A DNA stretch of 37,828 nt, taken from the IMG/VR virus record IMGVR_UViG_3300044816_000046, positions 1 through 37,828 of that record; one strand, 5' to 3'. Positions 23,513-29,489 of this stretch are shown piece by piece. Position 1 is the stretch's first letter, and every line of letters begins with the position of its first letter. The stretch is from a virus. A program made the translations under genes and the position numbers. The notes beneath the pieces were generated by a model, which had not been told where the DNA came from, ran no database searches, and worked only from the letters and a program-made list of their open reading frames with translations.

Positions 23513-25266
23513 TGAGCTCCGAGAATGGGTGGGAGCCGTCCCACGCTGGCCCCGACATCCTCGAATGGATAGTCGTCCCGGGCACGAACGTTCACCTGCA
23601 GGTGATGAAGGGCTGGCCGTCTGCGGTGATGAAGGCGTACGCCGCGGACTACAACGCGTTCGTCGAACCCCTCCGGGACGCTGACTCGGCATCGTTCACA
23701 CCCACCAACTCCGTTGCGACGTCGAATCATTTAAACGGCACCGCAATGGATTTGAACTGGAACTCGCACCCGTTCCGGGTGGCGAATGCTGGCTATAACC
23801 CGCAGATGATCGCCACGATGCGGGAGATCCTCGACTTCTACGAAGACACGATGTTCTGGGCGCAGGACTGGAACACACCCAAGGATGCGATGCATCACCA
23901 GATGGGTTACGACACGTGGAACAACCCGCGTGTCCGGGATTTCATCGCCCGCAAGATCCGGGCTGATGGGTTCTCTACGTTCCGCCGTGGGACAGTCCCG
24001 CCACCCCCGCCGCCACCCGTGCCTGCGAACAACGCAGCCGATGTACTCGCCCGCGCCACCGGTCTCGATCTGAGCCGCGCCACCACGATCCTCCCGACCG
24101 TCGTCTCGGGTTTGCAGGCTTCGCAGTGCAACAACGTGAAGCGTGTCGCGATGTGGCTGGCGCAATGTGGGGAAGAGTCCGCAGGATTCTCCACCACCGA
24201 GGAATTCGCCTCCGGCGCCGAGTACGAAGGCCGCTGCTCGGATCTCGGTAACTGCTCACCCGGTGACGGTGTGAAGTACAAGGGCCGCACCTGGATTCAG
24301 ATAACAGGCAAGGCCCACTATGCCGAGTTCTCCAAGTGGGCGTACGGGAAGAACCTGATCACATCGGCGACGCAGTTCGTGGACAACCCGGCCAGCTTGG
24401 GGGATCTGAAGTGGGCTGGCATCGGCGCGGCATGGTATTGGACTGTGTCCCGCCCGGATATCAATGCGCTGTCCGACAACGGGGACGTCGTCACCGTCAC
24501 TCACCGAATCAACGGCGGGGAGCACGGGCTCGCTGACCGGCAGAACCGTTATAGCCGCGCACACGCGCTCGGTGACCAACTACTCACCCTGACCTCCCCG
24601 ACGACACAACCTTCAGGAGATGACATGGCCAACGTTCCTCAGGACCAGTGGGACCGCGTGTACCGCGAGCTCACCCAGAAGCTCCCCTCCCGAAGCCCTC
24701 TGCGGCACTTGGGTGAAGGTCCGGTCGACACGATGGCGGGGTTCGTGCTGAATACGGACGGCAGTGAGCATGTGGAGATTTGCAAGGTGCTCGCTGAGGT
24801 GGGTCATCAGCCGACCCTCGACCTACTCAATGAGGTTGGTGCTGCGGATCCATCGCAGTACCCGGACCGCCAGGCCGATGCAGCGTTGGCACGCAACATC
24901 TTGAAGGCTGCCAAGAAGTCCTGGGCCGCACCAACTGTCGCCAAGGCTGCGGCAGAGGCGTCGGGGCCATCGGCCAATGAGATCGAAGCGGGCTATCGGA
25001 TACAGGCGCTACAAGCCGAGAACGAGTCCCTGCGCGCCAGGCTCGCTGTAGCGGAAAGCGCTGCGTCACAGGCGCAAACAGTCACGCCAGCCAGTACCGC
25101 AGTGGCCGTCCCCGAAGCCAAGACCACGGGCGCCCACGTCGCATCCGTCGTCGACTCCGTCGAGAACTGGACGGACGCCGCGCTGGCCATGGACGTCAAG
25201 CAGCGCGCATCTTTGACGACCTCAATCAAGGTACTCGAATCGATGAAGAACGGATCCCAACCATGA
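23512..25266 (+). CDS. lysA: Lysin A: M15 peptidase + GH19 lysozyme + wall-binding domain
   Basis: 584 residues from ATG 23512. Three parts are visible. Residues ~1-155: a metallopeptidase of the M15/VanY type with SNHLNGTAMD (His73, Asp80) and DAMHHQ (Asp125, His128), which would cut wall peptides. After a poly-proline linker (163-170), residues ~175-360 are a GH19-type glycosidase with probable catalytic Glu222 (QCGEESAGF), YKGRTWIQITGKAHY and THRINGG. From ~372 on is the C-terminal binding domain shared by mycobacteriophage lysins (WDRVYRELTQKLPSRSPLRH; DTMAGFVLNTDGSEHV), ending in helices. The binding domain has its own in-frame start at 24625. The gene overlaps the holin by 4 nt. Confidence 0.9.
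   Translation: MSSENGWEPSHAGPDILEWIVVPGTNVHLQVMKGWPSAVMKAYAADYNAFVEPLRDADSASFTPTNSVATSNHLNGTAMDLNWNSHPFRVANAGYNPQMIATMREILDFYEDTMFWAQDWNTPKDAMHHQMGYDTWNNPRVRDFIARKIRADGFSTFRRGTVPPPPPPPVPANNAADVLARATGLDLSRATTILPTVVSGLQASQCNNVKRVAMWLAQCGEESAGFSTTEEFASGAEYEGRCSDLGNCSPGDGVKYKGRTWIQITGKAHYAEFSKWAYGKNLITSATQFVDNPASLGDLKWAGIGAAWYWTVSRPDINALSDNGDVVTVTHRINGGEHGLADRQNRYSRAHALGDQLLTLTSPTTQPSGDDMANVPQDQWDRVYRELTQKLPSRSPLRHLGEGPVDTMAGFVLNTDGSEHVEICKVLAEVGHQPTLDLLNEVGAADPSQYPDRQADAALARNILKAAKKSWAAPTVAKAAAEASGPSANEIEAGYRIQALQAENESLRARLAVAESAASQAQTVTPASTAVAVPEAKTTGAHVASVVDSVENWTDAALAMDVKQRASLTTSIKVLESMKNGSQP
24615..25266 (+). promoter_or_regulatory. Internal ribosome site and in-frame start in lysin A
   Basis: AGGAG (24615-24619) lies 5 nt before an in-frame ATG (24625, residue 372) exactly at the start of the wall-binding domain. 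It would yield a 213-residue free binding domain along with full-length lysin A. Mycobacteriophage Ms6 is known to make two lysin A forms this way. Confidence 0.55.
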
Positions 25267-25544
25267 ACCAAATCAAAATCTATGCAAAAGCCTTGGCAGC
25301 GGCCCTTGTCGGTGCTCTCGTCAGCGTGGTCGTGAACCTCGTCAACGGGTCCACTCCGTGGCCGTCCAATGGTGCTGAGTGGATTCAGTTCGCGCTCACC
25401 ACCTTCGGGCCAGCCATTGCTGCGGTGTTCGTCCCGAACAAGATCACCCAGAAGCAGCTTGATAACGACAAGAACGTCATCGGCGGCACCGTCGTACCGG
25501 ATGCGCAGGTTCCGCCTGCTGGTCCAACCCCGTGGGTGCCGTGA
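25263..25544 (+). CDS. Holin with two membrane spans
   Basis: 93 residues from ATG 25263, overlapping the lysin A stop (ATGA). Two hydrophobic segments, ~8-27 (KALAAALVGALVSVVVNLV) and ~42-57 (FALTTFGPAIAAVFVP), are joined by a short loop with GSTPWPSNGAEW. A charged, then proline-rich tail follows (NKITQKQLDNDKNV; PPAGPTPWVP). This size and topology match class II holins that lie after lysin A in mycobacteriophages. It would time the release of lysin A through the membrane. Confidence 0.8.
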   Translation: MNQIKIYAKALAAALVGALVSVVVNLVNGSTPWPSNGAEWIQFALTTFGPAIAAVFVPNKITQKQLDNDKNVIGGTVVPDAQVPPAGPTPWVP

Positions 25545-25633
25545 GTGTCCACGTGATCGCAGCGGTGGTCATCTCCTGCACTGCGTTCGGGATGGCGTTG
25601 GCAGCACTGAGCCTGGTGCTGGTGACGCGATGA
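25541..25633 (+). CDS. 30-residue single-span membrane peptide
   Basis: GTG 25541 overlaps the holin stop (GTGA), and its TGA (25631-25633) overlaps the lysin B start (ATGA). The peptide, beginning MSVHVIAAVVISC, is almost wholly one hydrophobic helix and ends with LVLVTR, a positive C-terminus. Coupling at both ends and its place between holin and lysin B suggest a real second holin or antiholin-type peptide. It is too short for standard gene callers. Confidence 0.55.
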   Translation: MSVHVIAAVVISCTAFGMALAALSLVLVTR

Positions 25634-26616
25634 GCCTGCAGCTCGGCTCCCACGGCCCCCTGGTGAGCCGCTGGACCCAGGTGATGCTCAAGCGGTTCCG
25701 CTCCTACGCCCTCGGGGTGGACGGCCTGCCACTGCGGGATGATGCCTATTTCGGCCGAGACGAGGCCAAGGTTCAGAAGGAGTACGAACGACGCACCAAC
25801 CAGCAACAGGACGGCGTTGTCTCCGCCCATGATCTCGGAGCACTCGGACTCGCGCAGCCGGTTATTTTCACCGTCGAGGGCCACATGTCGAACCTTTGGT
25901 TCGGGCCCTGCGCCGATACGGGACGCCTCCTGCAACAGCAAGGGGTGGCGTACTGGCAACCAGTGGGCTACGAGTCGAACAAACTGCCATTCGACAACCC
26001 ATCTGGTGTCCAAGCGCTCACCGACCTGTACGGCGCCGATGTTCTCCCGGATGGGACACCGTTCCCGGCAGGGACGAACTCCGCGATCGAGGGGTTCAGT
26101 CAGGGCGCGATGGTGGTGTCCGACTTCCTCGAGCAGAAAGTCCTACCCCCAGCCGCCCCGCTGCACTGGCGGCTGAAGGACATCAAACGCACACTCTGCC
26201 TAGGGAATCCGCGAAGAGAGTTCGGGAAATGCGTTCCCTGGTCACCGAAACCCCCACCTGCCAACACCGGGGGAATCATGGTGCATAACGAGTTCGTCAC
26301 CACCGGAACCGCCCTCGAAGGAATCCACCGGGAAAACTGCAACAAAGGCGACATGTTCAGCGTCAACACCAACGACAAAGCGGGTTGGGACAAAGAGGCA
26401 ATCGCCCGCATCATCACCCAGAACTCATGGGTGGGTGGACAGGCCGCGATTCTCACCCGCGTCCTGTCGCTGCTGGGCAACCCCACTGGCGAGGCCATTC
26501 CCGCCATCATGGCGACCATCAATGCAATCATGTTCCTCGCCGCCAACCCGAACCCCCACTACGCCACCATCTCCGAACCTGGCGACGTGGAGTGGATCCG
26601 CGGGGTAGCTGCTTAA
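25630..26616 (+). CDS. lysB: Lysin B, mycolyl-arabinogalactan esterase
   Basis: 328 residues from ATG 25630 (an in-frame extension to 25369 would lie within the holin gene). The N-terminal ~75 residues form a peptidoglycan-binding-type domain (MSLQLGSHGPLVSRWTQVML; LRDDAYFGRDEAKVQKEYE). The esterase follows: nucleophile Ser157 in IEGFSQGAMVV (G-x-S-x-G), probable acid Asp241 in CNKGDMF and His310 in NPHYATI. Lysin B cuts the ester joining mycolic acids to arabinogalactan, detaching the outer membrane at lysis. Its presence fixes the host as a mycolic-acid-bearing actinobacterium. A hairpin follows 9 nt after the stop. Confidence 0.9.
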   Translation: MSLQLGSHGPLVSRWTQVMLKRFRSYALGVDGLPLRDDAYFGRDEAKVQKEYERRTNQQQDGVVSAHDLGALGLAQPVIFTVEGHMSNLWFGPCADTGRLLQQQGVAYWQPVGYESNKLPFDNPSGVQALTDLYGADVLPDGTPFPAGTNSAIEGFSQGAMVVSDFLEQKVLPPAAPLHWRLKDIKRTLCLGNPRREFGKCVPWSPKPPPANTGGIMVHNEFVTTGTALEGIHRENCNKGDMFSVNTNDKAGWDKEAIARIITQNSWVGGQAAILTRVLSLLGNPTGEAIPAIMATINAIMFLAANPNPHYATISEPGDVEWIRGVAA

Positions 26617-26625
26617 AAGAGAGCT

Positions 26626-26645
26626 GCCCCCGATTTCTCGGGGGC
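26626..26645 (+). terminator. Hairpin after lysin B
   Basis: An 8-bp stem, GCCCCCGA (26626-26633) with TCGGGGGC (26638-26645), has a TTTC loop; a T-tract is absent. It separates lysin A/lysin B from the membrane-protein genes beginning at 26831. The 185-nt gap also holds the inverted repeat TTCACT/AGTGAA (26804-26821) beside the next ribosome site. Confidence 0.65.
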
Positions 26646-26830
26646 GTTGGCCGGGTCGATCCTCGTATCTCTGTGGGCTCCGCTGTGTCCTTCTGGGCCA
26701 GGTCCTCTTGAGGCTGACGCTGTGTCGTTTCCGTAGCTCCGGCTTGCTCTCTATTCTCTTGTAACTACTACCCTACATCCAATCCGTCTGCAGCACAACA
26801 GGTTTCACTCAATGAAGTGAAGGGACCATC

Positions 26831-27343
26831 GTGCCTTACCGGTTCGAGTCCCGGCTCCGGGAGATACCCGGCCAGCTGAAGAAGGTTCCGGGCCTCATCA
26901 AGTTCGCAGTCGACTACACCACCGATCCGAAACAAATGTCGGTGGTCCCGTCGCTGATCGTGTTCTACGTCATGTGCGTGTGGGACGGCTGGTACAACGC
27001 GTTCGTCGCCGTCGTCCCCACCCAGGTACTCGAGGAATCCCTCACCCCCCTGCAGTACGGGGTGTTCGTGTACATCACCCTGATATCGCCGTGCCTGACG
27101 TTGACGGGGATGTGTCTACGCGGGAGGCTGGCGTGGACCGGTGCGCTGATGATGTTGTGGGGCAACGTCGGGGTTGCCGGGGTGTTGTGGACGTTCATCA
27201 CCGCCGTCTTCTACACCCAGTGGTGGGGGCAGGGGAACTTCGCCACCACGTGGGTCATCGCGTCCGCGCTGGGCTCCATCGTGTTCGTCATCCGAGACAT
27301 CCGACGCCTGCTCGACAACGACAGGTGGGAAGACCATGGATAG
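26831..27343 (+). CDS. Four-span membrane protein in lysis region
   Basis: 170 residues from GTG 26831, with GAAGGGA (26819-26825) 5 nt upstream. A basic N-terminal helix (RFESRLREIPGQLKKVPG) precedes about four membrane segments near residues 38-62, 75-96, 102-128 and 138-155 (e.g. GVFVYITLISPCLTLTG; TTWVIASALGSIVFVI). The C-terminus is charged (IRDIRRLLDNDRW). Membrane proteins after lysin B are widespread in actinophages and are suspected of roles in lysis timing. The next gene overlaps its end by 8 nt. Confidence 0.7.
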   Translation: MPYRFESRLREIPGQLKKVPGLIKFAVDYTTDPKQMSVVPSLIVFYVMCVWDGWYNAFVAVVPTQVLEESLTPLQYGVFVYITLISPCLTLTGMCLRGRLAWTGALMMLWGNVGVAGVLWTFITAVFYTQWWGQGNFATTWVIASALGSIVFVIRDIRRLLDNDRWEDHG

Positions 27344-27713
27344 GTTGAATCCCGTTGTCCTGGTCTTCGGGTTCTTCGTCACCCTGTTCTCCGGTGTGGG
27401 GGTGTGGTCGTTCCTGTCGGCGCTGTTGACTCGCCGTTCCGACACCCACGCCAAGGACACGTCGGCGTTGACGGCCCTGGAGAAGGAGTCCCGCGAGTTC
27501 CGCGACGAGGTGCGCCGCGACAAGCAGGTATTGCAGGAAGAATCGCGCCGCGACAAGCAGGAACTCCGGCAGGAGATCAACGCGATGAAGGAGGTGTTCA
27601 TCCCGTTGATCGACACCCTCGATGAGTTACTACCGAAGATGGTGGATTCCCTGAGCCTCGAGGAGCGAATGTTGTTGAGGACCATGGTCAACGCCGCGAA
27701 GATGAAAACCTGA
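27336..27713 (+). CDS. N-anchored membrane protein with coiled coil
   Basis: 125 residues from ATG 27336. One membrane span (~6-28: PVVLVFGFFVTLFSGVGVW) is followed by a long, charged heptad-like helix with the repeated block RRDKQ(V/E)L (EVRRDKQVLQEESRRDKQEL), then a helix LIDTLDELLPKMVDSLSLEE. The upstream in-frame extension to 27174 overlaps the previous gene too far. Its stop overlaps the next start (TGATG). With the next gene, which has the reverse layout, it could form a two-component envelope-spanning or holin-modifying complex (inference). Confidence 0.65.
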   Translation: MDRLNPVVLVFGFFVTLFSGVGVWSFLSALLTRRSDTHAKDTSALTALEKESREFRDEVRRDKQVLQEESRRDKQELRQEINAMKEVFIPLIDTLDELLPKMVDSLSLEERMLLRTMVNAAKMKT

Positions 27714-28066
27714 TGGAGTCCGACCCGGTAACACAGCGGGAGCTGCAGGAGCTGCGGGATCACCTCCGGGATTTGCGTGAAGCGGATCAGCGGGCGTTGT
27801 CGATCAAGGAGACCGCCGACCTCGCCGCCCTATCGTTGGCTCGGGAGCATCAGCAGTGGAGGGATGCCCAAGCCAACGAACTTAGGGCGCAGATCAACCA
27901 GGAACGCGGCACCTACGTAAGCCAGGCGGAGTTCAAACCGGTCCTCGCTTACATCTCCGCGCAGCAGGGCCGCTCGGCTGGTGTGTCCGCGTTGCAGGCC
28001 ACGCTGATTGGGTTGGCTGGGCTGGCGATCGCAGTGCTGTCCGTTGCGCTCGCGATGGGGCGCTAA
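27713..28066 (+). CDS. C-anchored membrane protein with coiled coil
   Basis: 117 residues from ATG 27713. A charged coiled coil (TQRELQELRDHLRDLREADQ; REHQQWRDAQANELRAQ) fills most of the protein and a single membrane span lies at the C-terminus (~95-115: ALQATLIGLAGLAIAVL). The shape recalls XhlA-like/hemolysin-type phage proteins that work with holins. It is the last gene of the late operon and a hairpin with a T-run follows. Confidence 0.65.
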   Translation: MESDPVTQRELQELRDHLRDLREADQRALSIKETADLAALSLAREHQQWRDAQANELRAQINQERGTYVSQAEFKPVLAYISAQQGRSAGVSALQATLIGLAGLAIAVLSVALAMGR

Positions 28067-28098
28067 CACCTCTACGCAGCTTCTGCTATATTTCGCTA

Positions 28099-28140
28099 CG
28101 GCTCGCAGGAATTTCCCCCCGTGGGGGGATGAGCCGTTTT
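28099..28140 (+). terminator. Terminator of the late operon
   Basis: CGGCTC (28099-28104) pairs with GAGCCG (28131-28136), enclosing CCCCCC/GGGGGG (28115-28120 with 28123-28128), and TTTT follows (28137-28140). It ends rightward late transcription before the convergent leftward genes. Confidence 0.8.
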
Positions 28141-28145
28141 CCAGT

Positions 28146-28198
28146 TGCGGGGTTACTTCCGCCCGTCACGTCTTCCCCGCGGATGCGGGGTTACTTCC
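28146..28198. repeat. Direct repeat and hairpin at the end of the leftward operon
   Basis: TGCGGGGTTACTTCC occurs twice (28146-28160 and 28184-28198), 38 bp apart. The second is the 3' part of a 29-nt element (28170-28198) with a CCCCGC/GCGGGG hairpin, closely like a type I-E CRISPR repeat. On the minus strand it also contains the last codons and stop of the leftward gene and its probable terminator hairpin (28175-28190). Confidence 0.5.
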
Positions 28199-28721
28199 CG
28201 TCCCGGATCTGGTAGATACGGGGCCGGGACAGTCCCGTCTCGGCCTGCAAAGTCGCTACGGACGTCCCCCCATCGAGTGCTTCGCGAATAGCGGTGTCGC
28301 GGCGCGGCGAGTTGAAATCACGCCGCCGTAGCTCCTCGACGTCGAGGCGCACCGGCATGTACCCCGCGGGCATCTTCGACGCCTCGTAGGACACCCACTG
28401 GTCATAAGTCATGGTGCCGAAGAATGTCGACGCAGGCTCCGGGCGGTGCACGGTCCAGCCCATCTCGTACGGCTCATCCAGCGGGGTGCCGTACGCCCGG
28501 CATTCTTCCAGTTTTCGATCACGTCGGGCACGGTCGTCCATGGCGGCGATCATCTCGCCGACCGTGGTCGTGGACCGCAGGACCAGCCCGATCGGCGGTT
28601 GGTGCCGGTACAGGCTGGAGGGGAATTCGGTGGTGTCCCACGGTATCTGGCCGTCAAGGTCCAGCACACCGGCCAGTGCTGCGGGGATCTTCGGGTCAAT
28701 CTTGGGTGCGCGAGTGCTCAT
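28191..28721 (-). CDS. Leftward DNA-binding protein with C-terminal HTH
   Basis: 176 residues; the start at 28721 shares a base with the stop of the gene upstream (TGATG). Much longer in-frame starts (to 29105) give Arg/Pro-rich shadow sequence and are rejected. The N-terminal part begins MSTRAPKIDPKIPAAL and has PWDTTEFPSSLY and MTYDQWVSYEASKMPAGY; the C-terminal ~35 residues form a helix-turn-helix (IREALDGGTSVATLQAETGL then SRPRIYQIRDGK). It is the second gene of a leftward pair beside integrase, so it is probably expressed in the prophage as a regulator or immunity factor. The family is not recognised. Confidence 0.65.
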   Translation of the reverse strand: MSTRAPKIDPKIPAALAGVLDLDGQIPWDTTEFPSSLYRHQPPIGLVLRSTTTVGEMIAAMDDRARRDRKLEECRAYGTPLDEPYEMGWTVHRPEPASTFFGTMTYDQWVSYEASKMPAGYMPVRLDVEELRRRDFNSPRRDTAIREALDGGTSVATLQAETGLSRPRIYQIRDGK

Positions 28722-29098
28722 CAGTACTGCTCTTTCAGGGTGTCGATCAGGTCGGAAATCGTGCTGCGGGTCATGGCGGCTAGTGCGGTCTTGGTGTAGT
28801 CGGGCAGTCCGGCTGTGCGGTCGGATAAGACTGCGCCGCTCCGGAAAGCGCTCACGTACAGCTTCCAGGCGTAGTCGACCTGCTGGTCGGTGGCCAGCTG
28901 CGGCGCCGCCGGGTGGCGGCTGTTGAGGATGGCCTGGGCGGCGTCGATGTAAGCGAGGCACAGCCCGGCCTTTTCGCTTCCGATGCTGGCCAGCCGGCCC
29001 CGGGCGGCCCGGTTTTGGGAGATTACCGTGCGTAGCTGCGCGTCGGTGGCGGCTGCGAGGCGGCTCAGGTGCTCGGCGGGGATCTTGTTTTCGCTCAT
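28721..29098 (-). CDS. Leftward small helical protein, lysogeny operon
   Basis: 125 residues starting at ATG 29098. It is all-alpha: HLSRLAAATDAQLRTVISQN, a SIGSEKAGLCLAYIDAAQAI segment, then a middle RHPAAPQLATDQQVDYAWKL and a C-terminal MTRSTISDLIDTLKEQY. No motif is recognised. The longer ORF start at 29218 lies upstream of the predicted promoter. TACACT ends 6 nt before the ATG and there is no ribosome site, so translation is probably leaderless. A 19-bp palindrome lies just upstream. It is coupled to the HTH gene that follows, suggesting they act together. Confidence 0.6.
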   Translation of the reverse strand: MSENKIPAEHLSRLAAATDAQLRTVISQNRAARGRLASIGSEKAGLCLAYIDAAQAILNSRHPAAPQLATDQQVDYAWKLYVSAFRSGAVLSDRTAGLPDYTKTALAAMTRSTISDLIDTLKEQY

Positions 29099-29104
29099 AG
29101 GCCA

Positions 29105-29134
29105 AGTGTATAGCACTAGACGCGTGATGTCTAG
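29105..29134 (-). promoter_or_regulatory. Leaderless leftward promoter with 19-bp palindrome
   Basis: On the minus strand TACACT (29110-29105) lies 6 nt before the ATG at 29098. Upstream, CTAGACGCGTGATGTCTAG (29116-29134) has 6-bp inverted arms separated by 7 nt and covers the -35 region, so it is a likely operator. Confidence 0.55.
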
Positions 29135-29189
29135 GCTTACCGGCCCGAAAGTTTCAGCTTCGCCGCCATAGGCCGCTAAACCCCTATAG

Positions 29190-29215
29190 ACGCTCGAACC
29201 TGAGCGTTCTACACT
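29190..29215 (+). promoter_or_regulatory. Rightward leaderless promoter with GAGCG palindrome
   Basis: ACGCTCGAACCTGAGCGT (29190-29207) is an inverted repeat with 6-bp arms; TACACT (29210-29215) follows as -10, 7 nt before an ATG (29223). The CGCTC/GAGCG arms recur at the integrase promoter. Confidence 0.55.
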
Positions 29216-29222
29216 CAACCTT

Positions 29223-29258
29223 ATGGCTCCCGTCTCGGCAACGGGTGACTGGCACTGA
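29223..29258 (+). CDS. 11-residue leaderless ORF before a terminator
   Basis: ATG 29223 begins at the predicted transcript start; the ORF (MAPVSATGDWH, TGA 29256-29258) ends at the foot of a strong terminator. It may be a leader peptide of an attenuator or simply the 5' part of a short non-coding RNA of about 75-80 nt. Confidence 0.35.
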   Translation: MAPVSATGDWH

Positions 29259-29296
29259 AGCGCCCCTCTTCACTCTTCGGAGTGCAGAGGGGCGCT
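29259..29296 (+). terminator. Strong UUCG-loop terminator
   Basis: AGCGCCCCTCT (29259-29269) pairs with AGAGGGGCGCT (29286-29296); after one mismatch CACTC/GAGTG continue the stem to a TTCG tetraloop (29276-29279), followed by TTCGTCGTT. It is among the most stable hairpins in the window and lies only 40 nt from the predicted promoter. Confidence 0.8.
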
Positions 29297-29303
29297 TTCG
29301 TCG

Positions 29304-29411
29304 TTAGCCCGCTTGGGTGAGGTTGTCGATGATGAACACCGAGAACGACGGGACGGTCAGCTTCCCGTTGTTCGTCGTCTCATACGTGTAAGCCCCCGTG
29401 ACCTCGACCTG
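29304..29411 (-). pseudogene. Decayed 3' gene fragment
   Basis: On the minus strand 35 codons read as credible protein, VEVTGAYTYETTNNGKL then TVPSFSVFIIDNLTQAG, ending in TAA (29304-29306). There is no start codon, and an in-frame TAG (29412-29414) closes it upstream. It looks like the C-terminus of a beta-rich protein whose front has been lost, probably when the integrase module was acquired or rearranged. Confidence 0.5.
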
Positions 29412-29428
29412 CTAGTCCCAAGCGCTTT

Positions 29429-29446
29429 CTCCCCATACCTGGGGAG
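29429..29446. repeat. Inverted repeat upstream of integrase
   Basis: CTCCCC (29429-29434) and GGGGAG (29441-29446) form a 6-bp stem with an ATACCT loop. It may be a weak terminator that shields integrase from upstream transcripts, or a protein-binding site. Confidence 0.45.
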
Positions 29447-29458
29447 TGTAGCGACGCT

Positions 29459-29484
29459 GAATAAACGATGAGCGGTTTACGCTC
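29459..29484 (+). promoter_or_regulatory. Integrase promoter/operator
   Basis: GAGCGGTTTACGCTC (29470-29484) is an inverted repeat overlapping the predicted -10 TACGCT (29478-29483), which ends 6 nt before the integrase ATG. GAATAAACGATG (29459-29470) also recurs beyond attP at 30861-30872 and may be an integrase or excisionase site. Confidence 0.55.
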
Positions 29485-29489
29485 AATGC

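Noticed and set aside
28146-28198. CRISPR array
   Set aside because: Only one full repeat-like element and one half copy, with no spacer of normal length and no cas genes; kept only as a repeat and a finding.
28722-29105. 128-residue N-terminal extension of the leftward HTH protein
   Set aside because: Arg/Pro-rich shadow of the 28721-29098 gene in another frame; TGATG coupling supports the start at 28721.
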